Assembly (NCBI GenBank): GCA_007124075.1 | Contig: SLFV01000246.1 | Span: forward strand, 1-23,780 | DNA: 23,780 nt | Direction of reading: 5' to 3' | From: Roseimaritima sp. | GTDB taxonomy: Bacteria > Planctomycetota > Planctomycetia > Pirellulales > Pirellulaceae | Part shown: positions 1 through 6,504 of the stretch, piece after piece | Position numbering within the stretch: position 1 is the first letter of the stretch | How the letters are laid out: each line of letters begins with the position of its first letter | Translations under genes and position numbers: made by a program | The notes under the pieces: generated by a model | Told to the model about the DNA's origin: nothing | The model's input: only the letters and a program-made list of their open reading frames with translations | The model's database searches: none

Positions 1-200
1 GCCACATGGAATCGCTGGACAGTGAGATGTCCGTGGGGGAGCAGTTGCTGACGCAGTTCCATCGAGCAGTGACCAGTTTGGTCAGGAAAATGGGGGACTT
101 GGAGGACGCGTGGCGTGCCTCACTGGTGTTACGCGCGGCACGGGAAAGCATCGTATCACGCCGGATGGTGCCGCTTGACTGGGACAACGGCAGTACATAG
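1..200 (+). CDS. Possible C-terminal end of an unknown protein (partial)
   Basis: The frame is open from the left edge of the window to a TAG at 198-200. An ATG lies at position 6, but the frame stays open before it, so this may be the tail of a gene that starts outside the window. The visible 64 residues are hydrophilic and probably helical, with many Arg, Leu and Glu residues and no membrane segment or motif I recognise. It converges on the receiver gene on the other strand. The 99 bases between them hold no clear terminator hairpin. No function can be assigned, and the frame could be a chance ORF. Confidence 0.3.
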   Translation, partial: HMESLDSEMSVGEQLLTQFHRAVTSLVRKMGDLEDAWRASLVLRAARESIVSRRMVPLDWDNGST

Positions 201-299
201 ACCGACCGCAGGCCAAGCAGCCGCTACGTAGGCCCGCGAACGTCCACGGCACCAGACAGCCAGCGCCGCAACCCGGTCTCCTTCGGCCGATCTGGGAAA

Positions 300-758
300 T
301 TACACCCCGACCATGGAATCTTGGTCGCTGAATCGCATCAGGTGTTCGTGATCCCGAACGACTCGCAAAAATTTGTCTTCGTCGACGGGCTTCCCGATAA
401 AGTCATCGACGCCCAATTCCAGGCATTGACGCTGTGTCTGGTCGTCGTCGGAAGCCGACAAGATGACAACAGGCGTTCTGGACGATCGATCGGCATGCAA
501 GACTCGCATTTCGTCCAGGATTTCCACACCGTTGCCATCGGGCAGGGTTAGGTCCAGCAGCAGCAGGTCTGGTTGGGGCGCCCGCGCGAAAACCCCTCGA
601 CGAGCCAAAAAATCAATCGCTTCCTGAACGGTGCGGACCAGCGTCAGGCGATGACGAATGCCACTGCGACGCAGCGCGTGGATTGTGATCCGTGCATCAA
701 GCAGCCCATCCTCCACAAGCAGGATTTCCATCGGCAAATTTGTCGATTCGCTAAGCAT
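300..758 (-). CDS. Stand-alone response regulator receiver protein (Rcp1-like)
   Basis: This is a 152-residue protein consisting of a single CheY-like receiver domain with no output domain. The acidic pocket is E16-D17 and the phosphoacceptor is D69 in the LLLLDLTLPDGNG strand-loop. The switch residue is S101 in VILSAS and the conserved lysine is K123 in IGKP. All key residues are present, so it should be phosphorylatable by a histidine kinase; none is encoded in the window. The style resembles Rcp1-type receivers that pair with phytochrome or hybrid kinases. The ATG at 758 overlaps the last 8 bases of the hemerythrin gene. A GGGGG run at 765-769, 6 bases upstream, favours this start over the internal ATG at 731. 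It is probably made from the hemerythrin transcript by coupled translation. The partner kinase is unknown. Confidence 0.9.
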   Translation of the reverse strand: MLSESTNLPMEILLVEDGLLDARITIHALRRSGIRHRLTLVRTVQEAIDFLARRGVFARAPQPDLLLLDLTLPDGNGVEILDEMRVLHADRSSRTPVVILSASDDDQTQRQCLELGVDDFIGKPVDEDKFLRVVRDHEHLMRFSDQDSMVGV

Positions 759-1239
759 TTTGAACCCCCAATTCGTTACCTTTGTGACGATCTGCAGCCT
801 GTTCGATCAGCTTTTCCTCAAACTGATCGTGTCGCCGAAGACGCTGGTCAAATTGTTCCAATTGCTGAACGATTGACCCAAACTGCTGCACCGCTAAACC
901 ACGGTACTGCAATTCTTCCGCTCGCTCGCAAAGTTCGCTAATTTCCAAATAAAGCCCGCAATGTTGCCGCTTTGCTTCGGCAGCAGCAGGATTGGCCAGC
1001 GACTGATGAACCTCCATGAAACCATAGGCCTCCTCCAGCGCGAACTGCAGAGCCAAATGGTCGCGCAATTCGTCCAGCAAGCGGATCAAATGGCCTGCAA
1101 CCAAACTTGGCGGCTGATTCCCGCGACAGCATTGCCGCAGTTCTTGACGTGTCCGAGCCAAATCCGGGTTGCTGTCCTTGATCTCCTGCAGGAAAGCCGG
1201 GTTCAAGGTGACGGTGGTCACAGGGGTTTTTACGGACAT
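751..1239 (-). CDS. Hemerythrin-like (HHE) domain protein
   Basis: The 162-residue, mostly helical protein carries a hemerythrin-like pattern: H61 followed by FALEE, H93 in RQHCGLYLEI, and H137 with E141 in RRHDQFEEKLI. Such proteins bind a non-haem di-iron centre and typically sense or store O2, or handle iron or NO. The exact ligand set is inferred by eye and a full set of five histidines is not obvious. I chose the ATG at 1239 because a strong GGAGGA (1249-1254) sits 9 bases upstream. The longer frame from a TTG at 1263 would place that site inside the gene. The stop codon overlaps the start of the downstream receiver gene, so the two form a translationally coupled pair. Two adjacent cysteines (C37-C38) are present. 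The likely location is cytoplasmic. Confidence 0.72.
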   Translation of the reverse strand: MSVKTPVTTVTLNPAFLQEIKDSNPDLARTRQELRQCCRGNQPPSLVAGHLIRLLDELRDHLALQFALEEAYGFMEVHQSLANPAAAEAKRQHCGLYLEISELCERAEELQYRGLAVQQFGSIVQQLEQFDQRLRRHDQFEEKLIEQAADRHKGNELGVQNA

Positions 1240-1248
1240 CAGCTCGAT

Positions 1249-1254
1249 TCCTCC
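1249..1254 (-). promoter_or_regulatory. Strong ribosome binding site deciding the hemerythrin start
   Basis: On the minus strand this reads GGAGGA, 9 bases before the ATG at 1239. It is one of the few clear Shine-Dalgarno sites in the window and settles the start against an upstream in-frame TTG at 1263. Confidence 0.75.
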
Positions 1255-1307
1255 GTGGTGCAAGAATAGAAGGATTGACCGCTACTGCGTGCGCTCCCAG
1301 CCCGCCA

Positions 1308-1335
1308 ATTAAAGCGATTTATTCGCTCGAGTCAA
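1308..1335 (-). promoter_or_regulatory. Predicted sigma-70-type promoter for the hemerythrin/receiver pair
   Basis: On the minus strand TTGACT (1330-1335) and TTTAAT (1308-1313) each match the -35 and -10 consensus at five of six bases, with a 16-base spacer. This puts transcription start near 1300, about 60 bases before the hemerythrin ATG. The surrounding 1264-1380 stretch is clearly richer in A+T than the genes. It is a pattern match only. Confidence 0.5.
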
Positions 1336-1524
1336 ATGATTTTCGCACAAAAACTTCCGTTAAACCCTCTCTAGGGGCGAAAACACACCCAAGGAAAGGC
1401 TTGACGCAGCCCCAACCGCCGTGGCGTCACCGCTGATAAAACGGGGACAAGCTTGGGAATCCTCGGGAAGACATTGGAAAATCGAGAGTTCGGCGAGGGG
1501 CAGGCCCTTATTTTCAAGTGACCG

Positions 1525-2409
1525 TTATCCGCGTCGTAGGAATCCATAAATCAGAATGCACCAAAGCGCCCGAACCCCGTCTTTCCAGCCGATTTTTTTG
1601 CCTTCGTCATACCAGCGGTGATGATACCGAATGTGCCTTTCCGCGAACCGCAGGCGTTGGCGAGCGAAATAGGCGGTTGCTTCGATCTCAAAACCGAAGC
1701 GGTTTTCCTTTAGCCGTGGGGCAATCGCTTGCCACGTGGTCCGCCTGGCAACCTTGTAACAGGTCTCAATATCGCTCAGCTTCAATCCGATCGCACAATT
1801 GGCCAGACCGGTAATCATCGCATTGACTTGCTGGTGCCAAAGAGGCGACACCTGCCGATCACTGTGGGCGTACCGCGTGCCGTAGACGACGTCGGCTTCG
1901 TCATCAAGCAGCGGTTGCAGCAGCAAGCGAAAGTCCTCGGGGTCGTATTCCAGATCGGCATCTTGAATGACGATACAATCTCCGGTCGCCGCCTGCAGGC
2001 CGGTGCGGATCGCGGCACCTTTTCCTTGGTTGCGAGGATGATGGATGACCCGTACGTTTGCACGTTGGGCCAGTGTGTCAAGCAACGTGCCACTGCTGTC
2101 GACACTGCCATCGTTAACCATCAAAATTTCCATTGGCAAACCCGTCGCCAGCAATCGATCCAGGGCCGCAACCACGGTCTCGGCCTCGTTGTAAACCGGA
2201 ATAATAACGGTTAACACAAAACCTGCAGGCAGACGGTAAATGCCCAAACGCCGACAGACGGCTTTGCCCAGCAATGACTCGCAGCCCGCGATGTATTTCT
2301 CGGACCATTGGACTTGAGGATCGGTCGCCGGCGATGGCCATCGATCGAGCGACACCGGAAGATTTTCAATAGCAGCGGAGTCTGGCAGGGGTGCGTCAGA
2401 ATCACTCAT
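1525..2409 (-). CDS. Family 2 glycosyltransferase (dolichol-phosphate mannose synthase-like)
   Basis: This is a 294-residue GT-A fold enzyme. Residues 66-180 carry the family 2 signature: the TVIIPVYNE strand (68-75), the VNDGSVD nucleotide-binding loop (98-104), NQGKGAAIRTG (127-137) and the metal-binding QDADLEYDP (149-157, D150 and D152). GTRYAH at about 177 is also typical of the DPM1/GtrB group. It likely transfers a sugar from a nucleotide donor to a polyprenyl phosphate or similar acceptor at the cytoplasmic face. No transmembrane helices follow the catalytic domain, so it resembles soluble DPM1-type enzymes rather than GtrB. About 65 residues precede the domain. The ATG at 2409 has no clear Shine-Dalgarno site. 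The conserved hypothetical gene lies 66 bases upstream on the same strand and may be co-transcribed. Confidence 0.88.
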   Translation of the reverse strand: MSDSDAPLPDSAAIENLPVSLDRWPSPATDPQVQWSEKYIAGCESLLGKAVCRRLGIYRLPAGFVLTVIIPVYNEAETVVAALDRLLATGLPMEILMVNDGSVDSSGTLLDTLAQRANVRVIHHPRNQGKGAAIRTGLQAATGDCIVIQDADLEYDPEDFRLLLQPLLDDEADVVYGTRYAHSDRQVSPLWHQQVNAMITGLANCAIGLKLSDIETCYKVARRTTWQAIAPRLKENRFGFEIEATAYFARQRLRFAERHIRYHHRWYDEGKKIGWKDGVRALWCILIYGFLRRG

Positions 2410-2475
2410 GTCCCAAGGAGCCTACATCAATCAAGGAGGGAACGGGACCGTCAATCGTTGGAATCAATGACGGGA

Positions 2476-3030
2476 TCATAACCGTCCGCAGGAGGCAGCA
2501 AACAGGCATTGCCATTCCAGCCATTGCACCTGCTGAAACATCGCCGAATCGGTACCTGTTCGGATGGCGATTTGACATGCATCGACAAAGGCAAACGGAT
2601 CGAATGTCTGTGACGCAACCCATTGCTCCGGAACTTGGATGGGAGATGCTTTAATCGCCGCCGCCAATTGCGTGAACGCCCGATGCTGACCGACGCGGCG
2701 AAACCAATATTTTGCGTTGCTAAAATCGCCTTCACGACGATGCATGATGCCATGCCAAAAACTACCCTCGGCGGATTCGATTCGCTGACTGATCTGGTGG
2801 GATCGTTCCAAATCGCCCGCAAGCAACCATAAGCCAGCCTGACACAAAAGACGCTGCGAATCGGTCAGCGGAGATTCGAACCCCAAGTCACGATGGCTGG
2901 CAATCCAGTCGGCGGCCTTGCTGTCACTGCTGATTTCACCGCCGTCCAGCGGTGGCTCGGGAAATGACGCCAGGAAACGTGCTAATTCTGCTGGCAAGTG
3001 ATGACAGGCCGCGAGTGTTAATTTCGGCAT
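2476..3030 (-). CDS. Conserved hypothetical protein (WHGIMHRRE family, TPR-like)
   Basis: The protein has 184 residues if started at the ATG at 3030; a longer frame from a TTG at 3069 is possible. The segment from about residue 60 to 125 is rich in helix-forming residues, with the string SFWHGIMHRREGDFSNAKYW followed by FRRVGQH. I associate this string with a conserved uncharacterised family seen in planctomycetes and acidobacteria; that is memory, not a search. The pattern of Leu, Ala and aromatic residues suggests a TPR-like helical hairpin. It has no signal peptide or membrane segment, so it is probably cytoplasmic. It lies 66 bases upstream of the glycosyltransferase on the same strand. 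A TTGACA at 3064-3069 (minus) has no matching -10 box. The function is unknown. Confidence 0.72.
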   Translation of the reverse strand: MPKLTLAACHHLPAELARFLASFPEPPLDGGEISSDSKAADWIASHRDLGFESPLTDSQRLLCQAGLWLLAGDLERSHQISQRIESAEGSFWHGIMHRREGDFSNAKYWFRRVGQHRAFTQLAAAIKASPIQVPEQWVASQTFDPFAFVDACQIAIRTGTDSAMFQQVQWLEWQCLFAASCGRL

Positions 3031-3105
3031 GGCTGGCTGTTTGGTTTCATCCCGGAGGGACCGTGTCAACGTTGTCTACCGGCTCCTGGCCCTGGGCTAA
3101 GACGC

Positions 3106-3138
3106 GGCAAGGAAATGGCAAGGAAATGGCAAGGAAAT
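3106..3138. repeat. Tandem repeat, three perfect copies of an 11-mer
   Basis: The unit GGCAAGGAAAT occurs three times head to tail without mismatch. It is non-coding on either strand as far as I can tell. The units are identical, which suggests recent slippage or selection. Confidence 0.9.
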
Positions 3139-3198
3139 ACAGTAACCGAGTTCCGCACAAGCTCCTAGCGTAGCAAGGTTCCGTTCTCGGGACAGCGC

Positions 3199-3230
3199 CC
3201 GGTGGCTCAACAGGCCGGTGGCTTAACAGG
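3199..3230. repeat. Tandem duplication of a 16-mer
   Basis: CCGGTGGCTCAACAGG is followed directly by CCGGTGGCTTAACAGG, with one mismatch. It is non-coding. Confidence 0.9.
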
Positions 3231-3310
3231 TTCGCCACACCACGGCTCCGATCGCGACCGGGCCAAGGAATGAAGCGTACTGATTGCCGACGTCCGTGAA
3301 CCCCTGGGTC

Positions 3311-3334
3311 GACGATTGCAACGACGATTGCAAA
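3311..3334. repeat. Tandem duplication of a 12-mer
   Basis: GACGATTGCAAC is followed directly by GACGATTGCAAA, with one mismatch at the end. It lies 25 bases before the inverted-repeat element. Confidence 0.88.
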
Positions 3335-3358
3335 TCAGGGGCGGAATGCGTACCCTTT

Positions 3359-3475
3359 GGAACGGTTTGAAAATAAACGAGGCTTTTTCGACGCTCCTCT
3401 TTGCAACGCATGCCCCCTTGTTTGCTTCGCGTTGGGGAAGAAAGGCCGATGGCAAATTTATTTCCAAACCGTTTC
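3359..3475. repeat. Degenerate inverted-repeat element (117 bp), related to the one at 6285
   Basis: The arms at 3359-3378 and 3456-3475 match as inverted repeats at 17 of 20 positions. Their core reads GGTTTGRAAATAAA. The outer end resembles the arm of the perfect element at 6285-6404: GAAACGGTTTGGAAATAA against GGAACCGTTCGGAAATAA, 15 of 18 positions. The total lengths are close (117 and 120 bp). No protein is encoded inside. It looks like an older member of the same small palindromic repeat family. Confidence 0.65.
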
Positions 3476-3626
3476 CCTTGAGACGAATTTGGGCATGCCG
3501 AATCGGGCGTTCCTTGGTTCCAAGCACGGATTCGGATTAAGACATCAGCGATGTCGTCGCGGTTGTCCGTTTCTCCCTTCGGCGATTTTTTCCCCTCCGT
3601 TAAAAATGAAAGATAGCGAGTCGATC

Positions 3627-4475
3627 ATGAAGTTTGGAATGAACCTGTTGCTGTGGGCTGGCGAAGTTAACGACGCGATGCTGCCGACGATCGAGCAGTT
3701 GAAGGCGATCGGATATGACGGCGTCGAGCTGCCAATGTTCAACTTGGATCTCGACTACGCGAAGCTGGGCAAACAACTGGATGAGCTTGGGTTGGAGCGG
3801 ACCGCCGTCACGATTCGCAACCTTGAGGACAACCCGATTTCCCCCGATGCTAGTGTTCGTGCCAAGGGGGTGCAGTTGAACAAAAAAACGCTGGACTGCT
3901 GCGCAGCGGCAGGGGTGCAGACCCTGGTCGGTCCCTTCCATTCCGCGATAGGCCACTTCTCCGGCCAAGGTCCAACTGCGGATGAATGGAGGTGGGGCCT
4001 GGACAGCATGCGGCAGACCGCTGAATATGCCCAGCAGGTCGGAGTGAAACTGGGGGTAGAGGCTTTGAATCGATTCGAGTGCTATTTTCTTAATACGCAT
4101 GCCGATTCGGCTCGCTTTGTTCGCGAGATTGATAATCCCGCATGCGGCATGATGTACGACACATTTCATTCCAATATTGAGGAGAAGAATATCGCCCAGG
4201 CCATCGCGGCGGGGGGAGACAAGCTGTTTCATATTCACATCAGTGAAAACGATCGCAGCACCCCGGGTGCGGGATTGGTGCGGTGGGCAGATAATTTTGA
4301 CGCGATCGTGCAGTCGGGTTACGATGGGTGGCTGGTGATCGAAGCGTTTGGTCTGGCACTGCCTGAAATCGCAGCCGCCACGAAGATCTGGAGAAAAATG
4401 TTTGCTGACGAATTGACTTTGGCAACCGAAGGCCTGCGGTTCATGCGTGATGAGTTGACCAAACGCGGTCGCTAA
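3627..4475 (+). CDS. Ketose 3-epimerase-like sugar isomerase/epimerase (AP endonuclease 2 TIM barrel)
   Basis: The 282-residue TIM barrel belongs to the sugar phosphate isomerase/epimerase superfamily. It is closest in motifs to D-tagatose/D-psicose 3-epimerases: VEALNRFECYFLNTHAD (144-160), MYDTFHSNIEE (176-186), FHIHISENDRSTPG (201-214) and LVIEAFG (236-242). The expected metal ligands E145, D178, H204 and E239 are all present, so it is probably an active Mn/Co enzyme epimerising a ketose or ketose-like substrate in the cytoplasm. The start at 3627 gives the family's usual N-terminus MKFGMNLLLW and usual length. The nearby ATG at 3606 would add seven residues, and neither start has a good Shine-Dalgarno. 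The sulfatase follows 226 bases later on the same strand, so a shared role in sugar catabolism is possible but unproven. The substrate cannot be told from sequence. Confidence 0.85.
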   Translation: MKFGMNLLLWAGEVNDAMLPTIEQLKAIGYDGVELPMFNLDLDYAKLGKQLDELGLERTAVTIRNLEDNPISPDASVRAKGVQLNKKTLDCCAAAGVQTLVGPFHSAIGHFSGQGPTADEWRWGLDSMRQTAEYAQQVGVKLGVEALNRFECYFLNTHADSARFVREIDNPACGMMYDTFHSNIEEKNIAQAIAAGGDKLFHIHISENDRSTPGAGLVRWADNFDAIVQSGYDGWLVIEAFGLALPEIAAATKIWRKMFADELTLATEGLRFMRDELTKRGR

Positions 4476-4701
4476 CCCAAGGCTCGGAAACGGTCTTTGC
4501 GCCCTGCAATGCGATTTCCCGGTCATGCCTGGCAAAACCTCGTAAATCGCGGGCTGATGCCCCGGTTCGGAAAAAATACCATCCTGATTACGAACTGGAA
4601 TCGCCAGCAAGCTATGCAACGCTTTGCGTGTTGAAAACGCAAGTTCTCGCTGACCCCGTCGGGTTACGAAATCCTGCCCCCTAATCTCTCACTCGCTACA
4701 G

Positions 4702-6285
4702 ATGGAACGTTGGAATATGGCCAGCACCCTCAATCGCCATACATTGCTGCTCGCGATTTTGTTTCTACTTTTAGGGCCACCTGCCTTTTCCCAGTCCGGT
4801 GGACTGTCGGGCAGTCGGCCCAACATTATCCTTGTCATGACCGACGACCAAGGTTACGGCCCGATTGGTCGTCACGGTCATCCGTGGCTGCTGACGCCAA
4901 ATTTGGACCAGTTGTACGATTCCAGCACCCGGTTTACTCGATTTCTGGTCGCTCCGACGTGCGCACCGACGCGGTCCGCATTGATGACGGGGCGACATCC
5001 AGAGAAAAATGGGATCACCCACACCATTCTGGAACGCGAGCGGATGACCTTGGATGCGATAACACTGCCCCAAATCCTGAAGACATCTGATTATCAATCG
5101 GGAATTTTTGGCAAGTGGCACTTGGGAGACGAACACCCCTACCAACCCGATCAGCGAGGTTTTGACGAAACCTTCATCCACGGGGGGGGAGGTATCGGCC
5201 AGGCTTACGATTGTTCCTGCGCCGACGCGCCGAACAACCGCTATTTCAACCCCGTCATTCGTCACAACGGACGATTCGTGCAGACCGACGGTTTTTGCAC
5301 CGATGTTTTTTTTGCCGCGGCCCTGACGTGGATTCACCAGCAATCGGAATCGTCGCAGCCATTTTTTGCCTACATCTCCACCAACGCTCCGCATTCGCCG
5401 TATGACGCTCCCGCAAAAAATACAAAACGGTTTACGGATCTTGGATTTGGAAAAGACCAAGCGGGCTTCTACGGCATGATCGAAAACATTGATGAGAACA
5501 TAGGGCATCTTCTGGATAAACTGGACCAATGGAAGTTAAGTGAAAAGACGGTCGTCATTTTCATGTCGGACAACGGCATGACCGGCGGTGGATCAGGACG
5601 TCCCGGACAAGAACTTGCACCAGGATATCCTTTTTTTAATGCGGAGCAGAAAGGACTGAAGGGTTCCGTCGACGAAGGTGGAGTCCGTGTCCCCTTCTTC
5701 GTTCGTTGGCCGAAGCGGATCGGTACCAACATCGATGTGGATCGAATTGCTGGCCATATTGACCTGCTACCCACGTTGGCCGACCTTGCCGCCGCGTCGA
5801 TCCCTGCTGACCAGGTGGAGGGGCGGAGCTTGCTGCCCTTGCTGTCGAATCCAACCACCGATTGGCCCGACCGATTTTTGTTTACGCATGTGGGGCGTTG
5901 GCCGACGGGTGCCGATCCCAATGACTATAGACGGGTGAACTTTGCGGTCCGCAACCAGCGTTTCCGGTTGGTTGGGCCGAGGCATGCCCCGAATCGTCCG
6001 CTGCTGTCAGCGACCCAGCCAGCGGTGGAACTGTTTGACATGGAGGCTGATCCGGGCCAAACACGGGATGTGGCGAGCGAACACGCCGAGGTGGTGCGAG
6101 AAATGCTGGATGCCTACGATCAATACTGGGAGGCTGCGGTGCCGTTGATGGTAAATGAATCTGCACCGATGTCGCCAACACGCCCGTATCACGAGTGGTA
6201 CCGGGCTCAAGTTGCAGAAACCGGAATCCCTGCGTGGCAGCCGGCACCGATCGCGCGGCGGACCAATCCCACAACTTCGCCATAG
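4702..6285 (+). CDS. Secreted FGly-dependent sulfatase (arylsulfatase A family)
   Basis: This is a 527-residue type I sulfatase. Residues 13-31 form a signal peptide ending in a PAFS-type cleavage region, so it is exported. The catalytic set is visible: D48-D49 in VMTDDQG, C87 in the CAPTR motif (C-x-P-x-R, the cysteine turned into formylglycine by a maturase), R91, K138 and H140 in FGKWHLGD, H231 in NAPHSP, D290-N291 in FMSDNG, and K317/K320 in KGLKG. It hydrolyses sulfate esters, probably on a sulfated polysaccharide; the exact substrate cannot be inferred. Extra cysteines at 171, 173 and 199 may form disulfides. The maturase is not in this window. The ATG at 4702 is used, though the ATG at 4717 is also possible. 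The stop codon's last base is the first base of the palindromic element. Confidence 0.92.
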   Translation: MERWNMASTLNRHTLLLAILFLLLGPPAFSQSGGLSGSRPNIILVMTDDQGYGPIGRHGHPWLLTPNLDQLYDSSTRFTRFLVAPTCAPTRSALMTGRHPEKNGITHTILERERMTLDAITLPQILKTSDYQSGIFGKWHLGDEHPYQPDQRGFDETFIHGGGGIGQAYDCSCADAPNNRYFNPVIRHNGRFVQTDGFCTDVFFAAALTWIHQQSESSQPFFAYISTNAPHSPYDAPAKNTKRFTDLGFGKDQAGFYGMIENIDENIGHLLDKLDQWKLSEKTVVIFMSDNGMTGGGSGRPGQELAPGYPFFNAEQKGLKGSVDEGGVRVPFFVRWPKRIGTNIDVDRIAGHIDLLPTLADLAAASIPADQVEGRSLLPLLSNPTTDWPDRFLFTHVGRWPTGADPNDYRRVNFAVRNQRFRLVGPRHAPNRPLLSATQPAVELFDMEADPGQTRDVASEHAEVVREMLDAYDQYWEAAVPLMVNESAPMSPTRPYHEWYRAQVAETGIPAWQPAPIARRTNPTTSP

Positions 6286-6404
6286 GAACCGTTCGGAAAT
6301 AACTTCGGCATTTTGTTTCTCTCCCATGCACCGCGCAGCGGAAATCGCATGGGAGAGACCAAGTGAGGGATAGTAGTACTGCGAAGTTATTTCCGAACGG
6401 TTCC
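6285..6404. repeat. Palindromic element: perfect 23-bp inverted repeats plus nested 12-bp hairpin
   Basis: The outer arms 6285-6307 and 6382-6404 are perfect 23-bp inverted repeats (GGAACCGTTCGGAAATAACTTCG). Inside, TCTCTCCCATGC (6318-6329) pairs perfectly with GCATGGGAGAGA (6347-6358). The trinucleotide ATA flanks both ends and could be a target-site duplication. No protein is encoded. It sits exactly between the convergent sulfatase and phosphatase genes and could fold in RNA from either strand, so it may act as a bidirectional terminator. The structure fits a MITE-like or REP-like element, and a diverged relative lies at 3359-3475. Confidence 0.88.
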
Positions 6405-6504
6405 ATAGCGTTGCCAACCACCATGGCTGCGATGGAAGCATACGGTCGACGATCGCGTGTACCTGACCGCCCTGGGTGCCCGGTCAGGCACCCCAACCCC
6501 TTCT

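Larger units (their letters stand above)
3031..3626. other. Gene-free stretch with clustered short repeats
   Basis: About 600 bases separate the divergent hypothetical protein and epimerase genes. I find no convincing gene. An in-frame extension of the epimerase back to 3357 would run through the inverted repeat and has no family support. The stretch holds three unrelated tandem duplications (unit lengths 11, 16 and 12 bases) and a degenerate inverted-repeat element, each listed separately. Both divergent promoters must lie here, but no convincing -35/-10 pair stands out. Confidence 0.6.

Noticed and set aside
3064..3069. Perfect TTGACA as a promoter for the hypothetical protein gene
   Set aside because: No -10-like hexamer occurs 16-18 bases downstream on the minus strand.
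3357..3626. N-terminal extension of the epimerase from 3357
   Set aside because: It would run through the inverted-repeat element. The family N-terminus begins at MKFGMNLLLW (3627).
4563..4580. Third copy of the palindromic family arm (GGTTCGGAAAAAATACC)
   Set aside because: It resembles one arm, but no opposing arm is found at the expected distance, so it is likely chance similarity.
3600..4619. 339-residue open frame on the minus strand opposite the epimerase
   Set aside because: The plus-strand frame carries a full set of epimerase motifs and metal ligands. The antisense frame has no recognisable motif and reflects GC-rich codon use.
4622..4645. Hairpin TTGCGT/ACGCAA upstream of the sulfatase
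   Set aside because: The stem is only 6 bp with no T run and no conserved context, so it is not distinguishable from chance.
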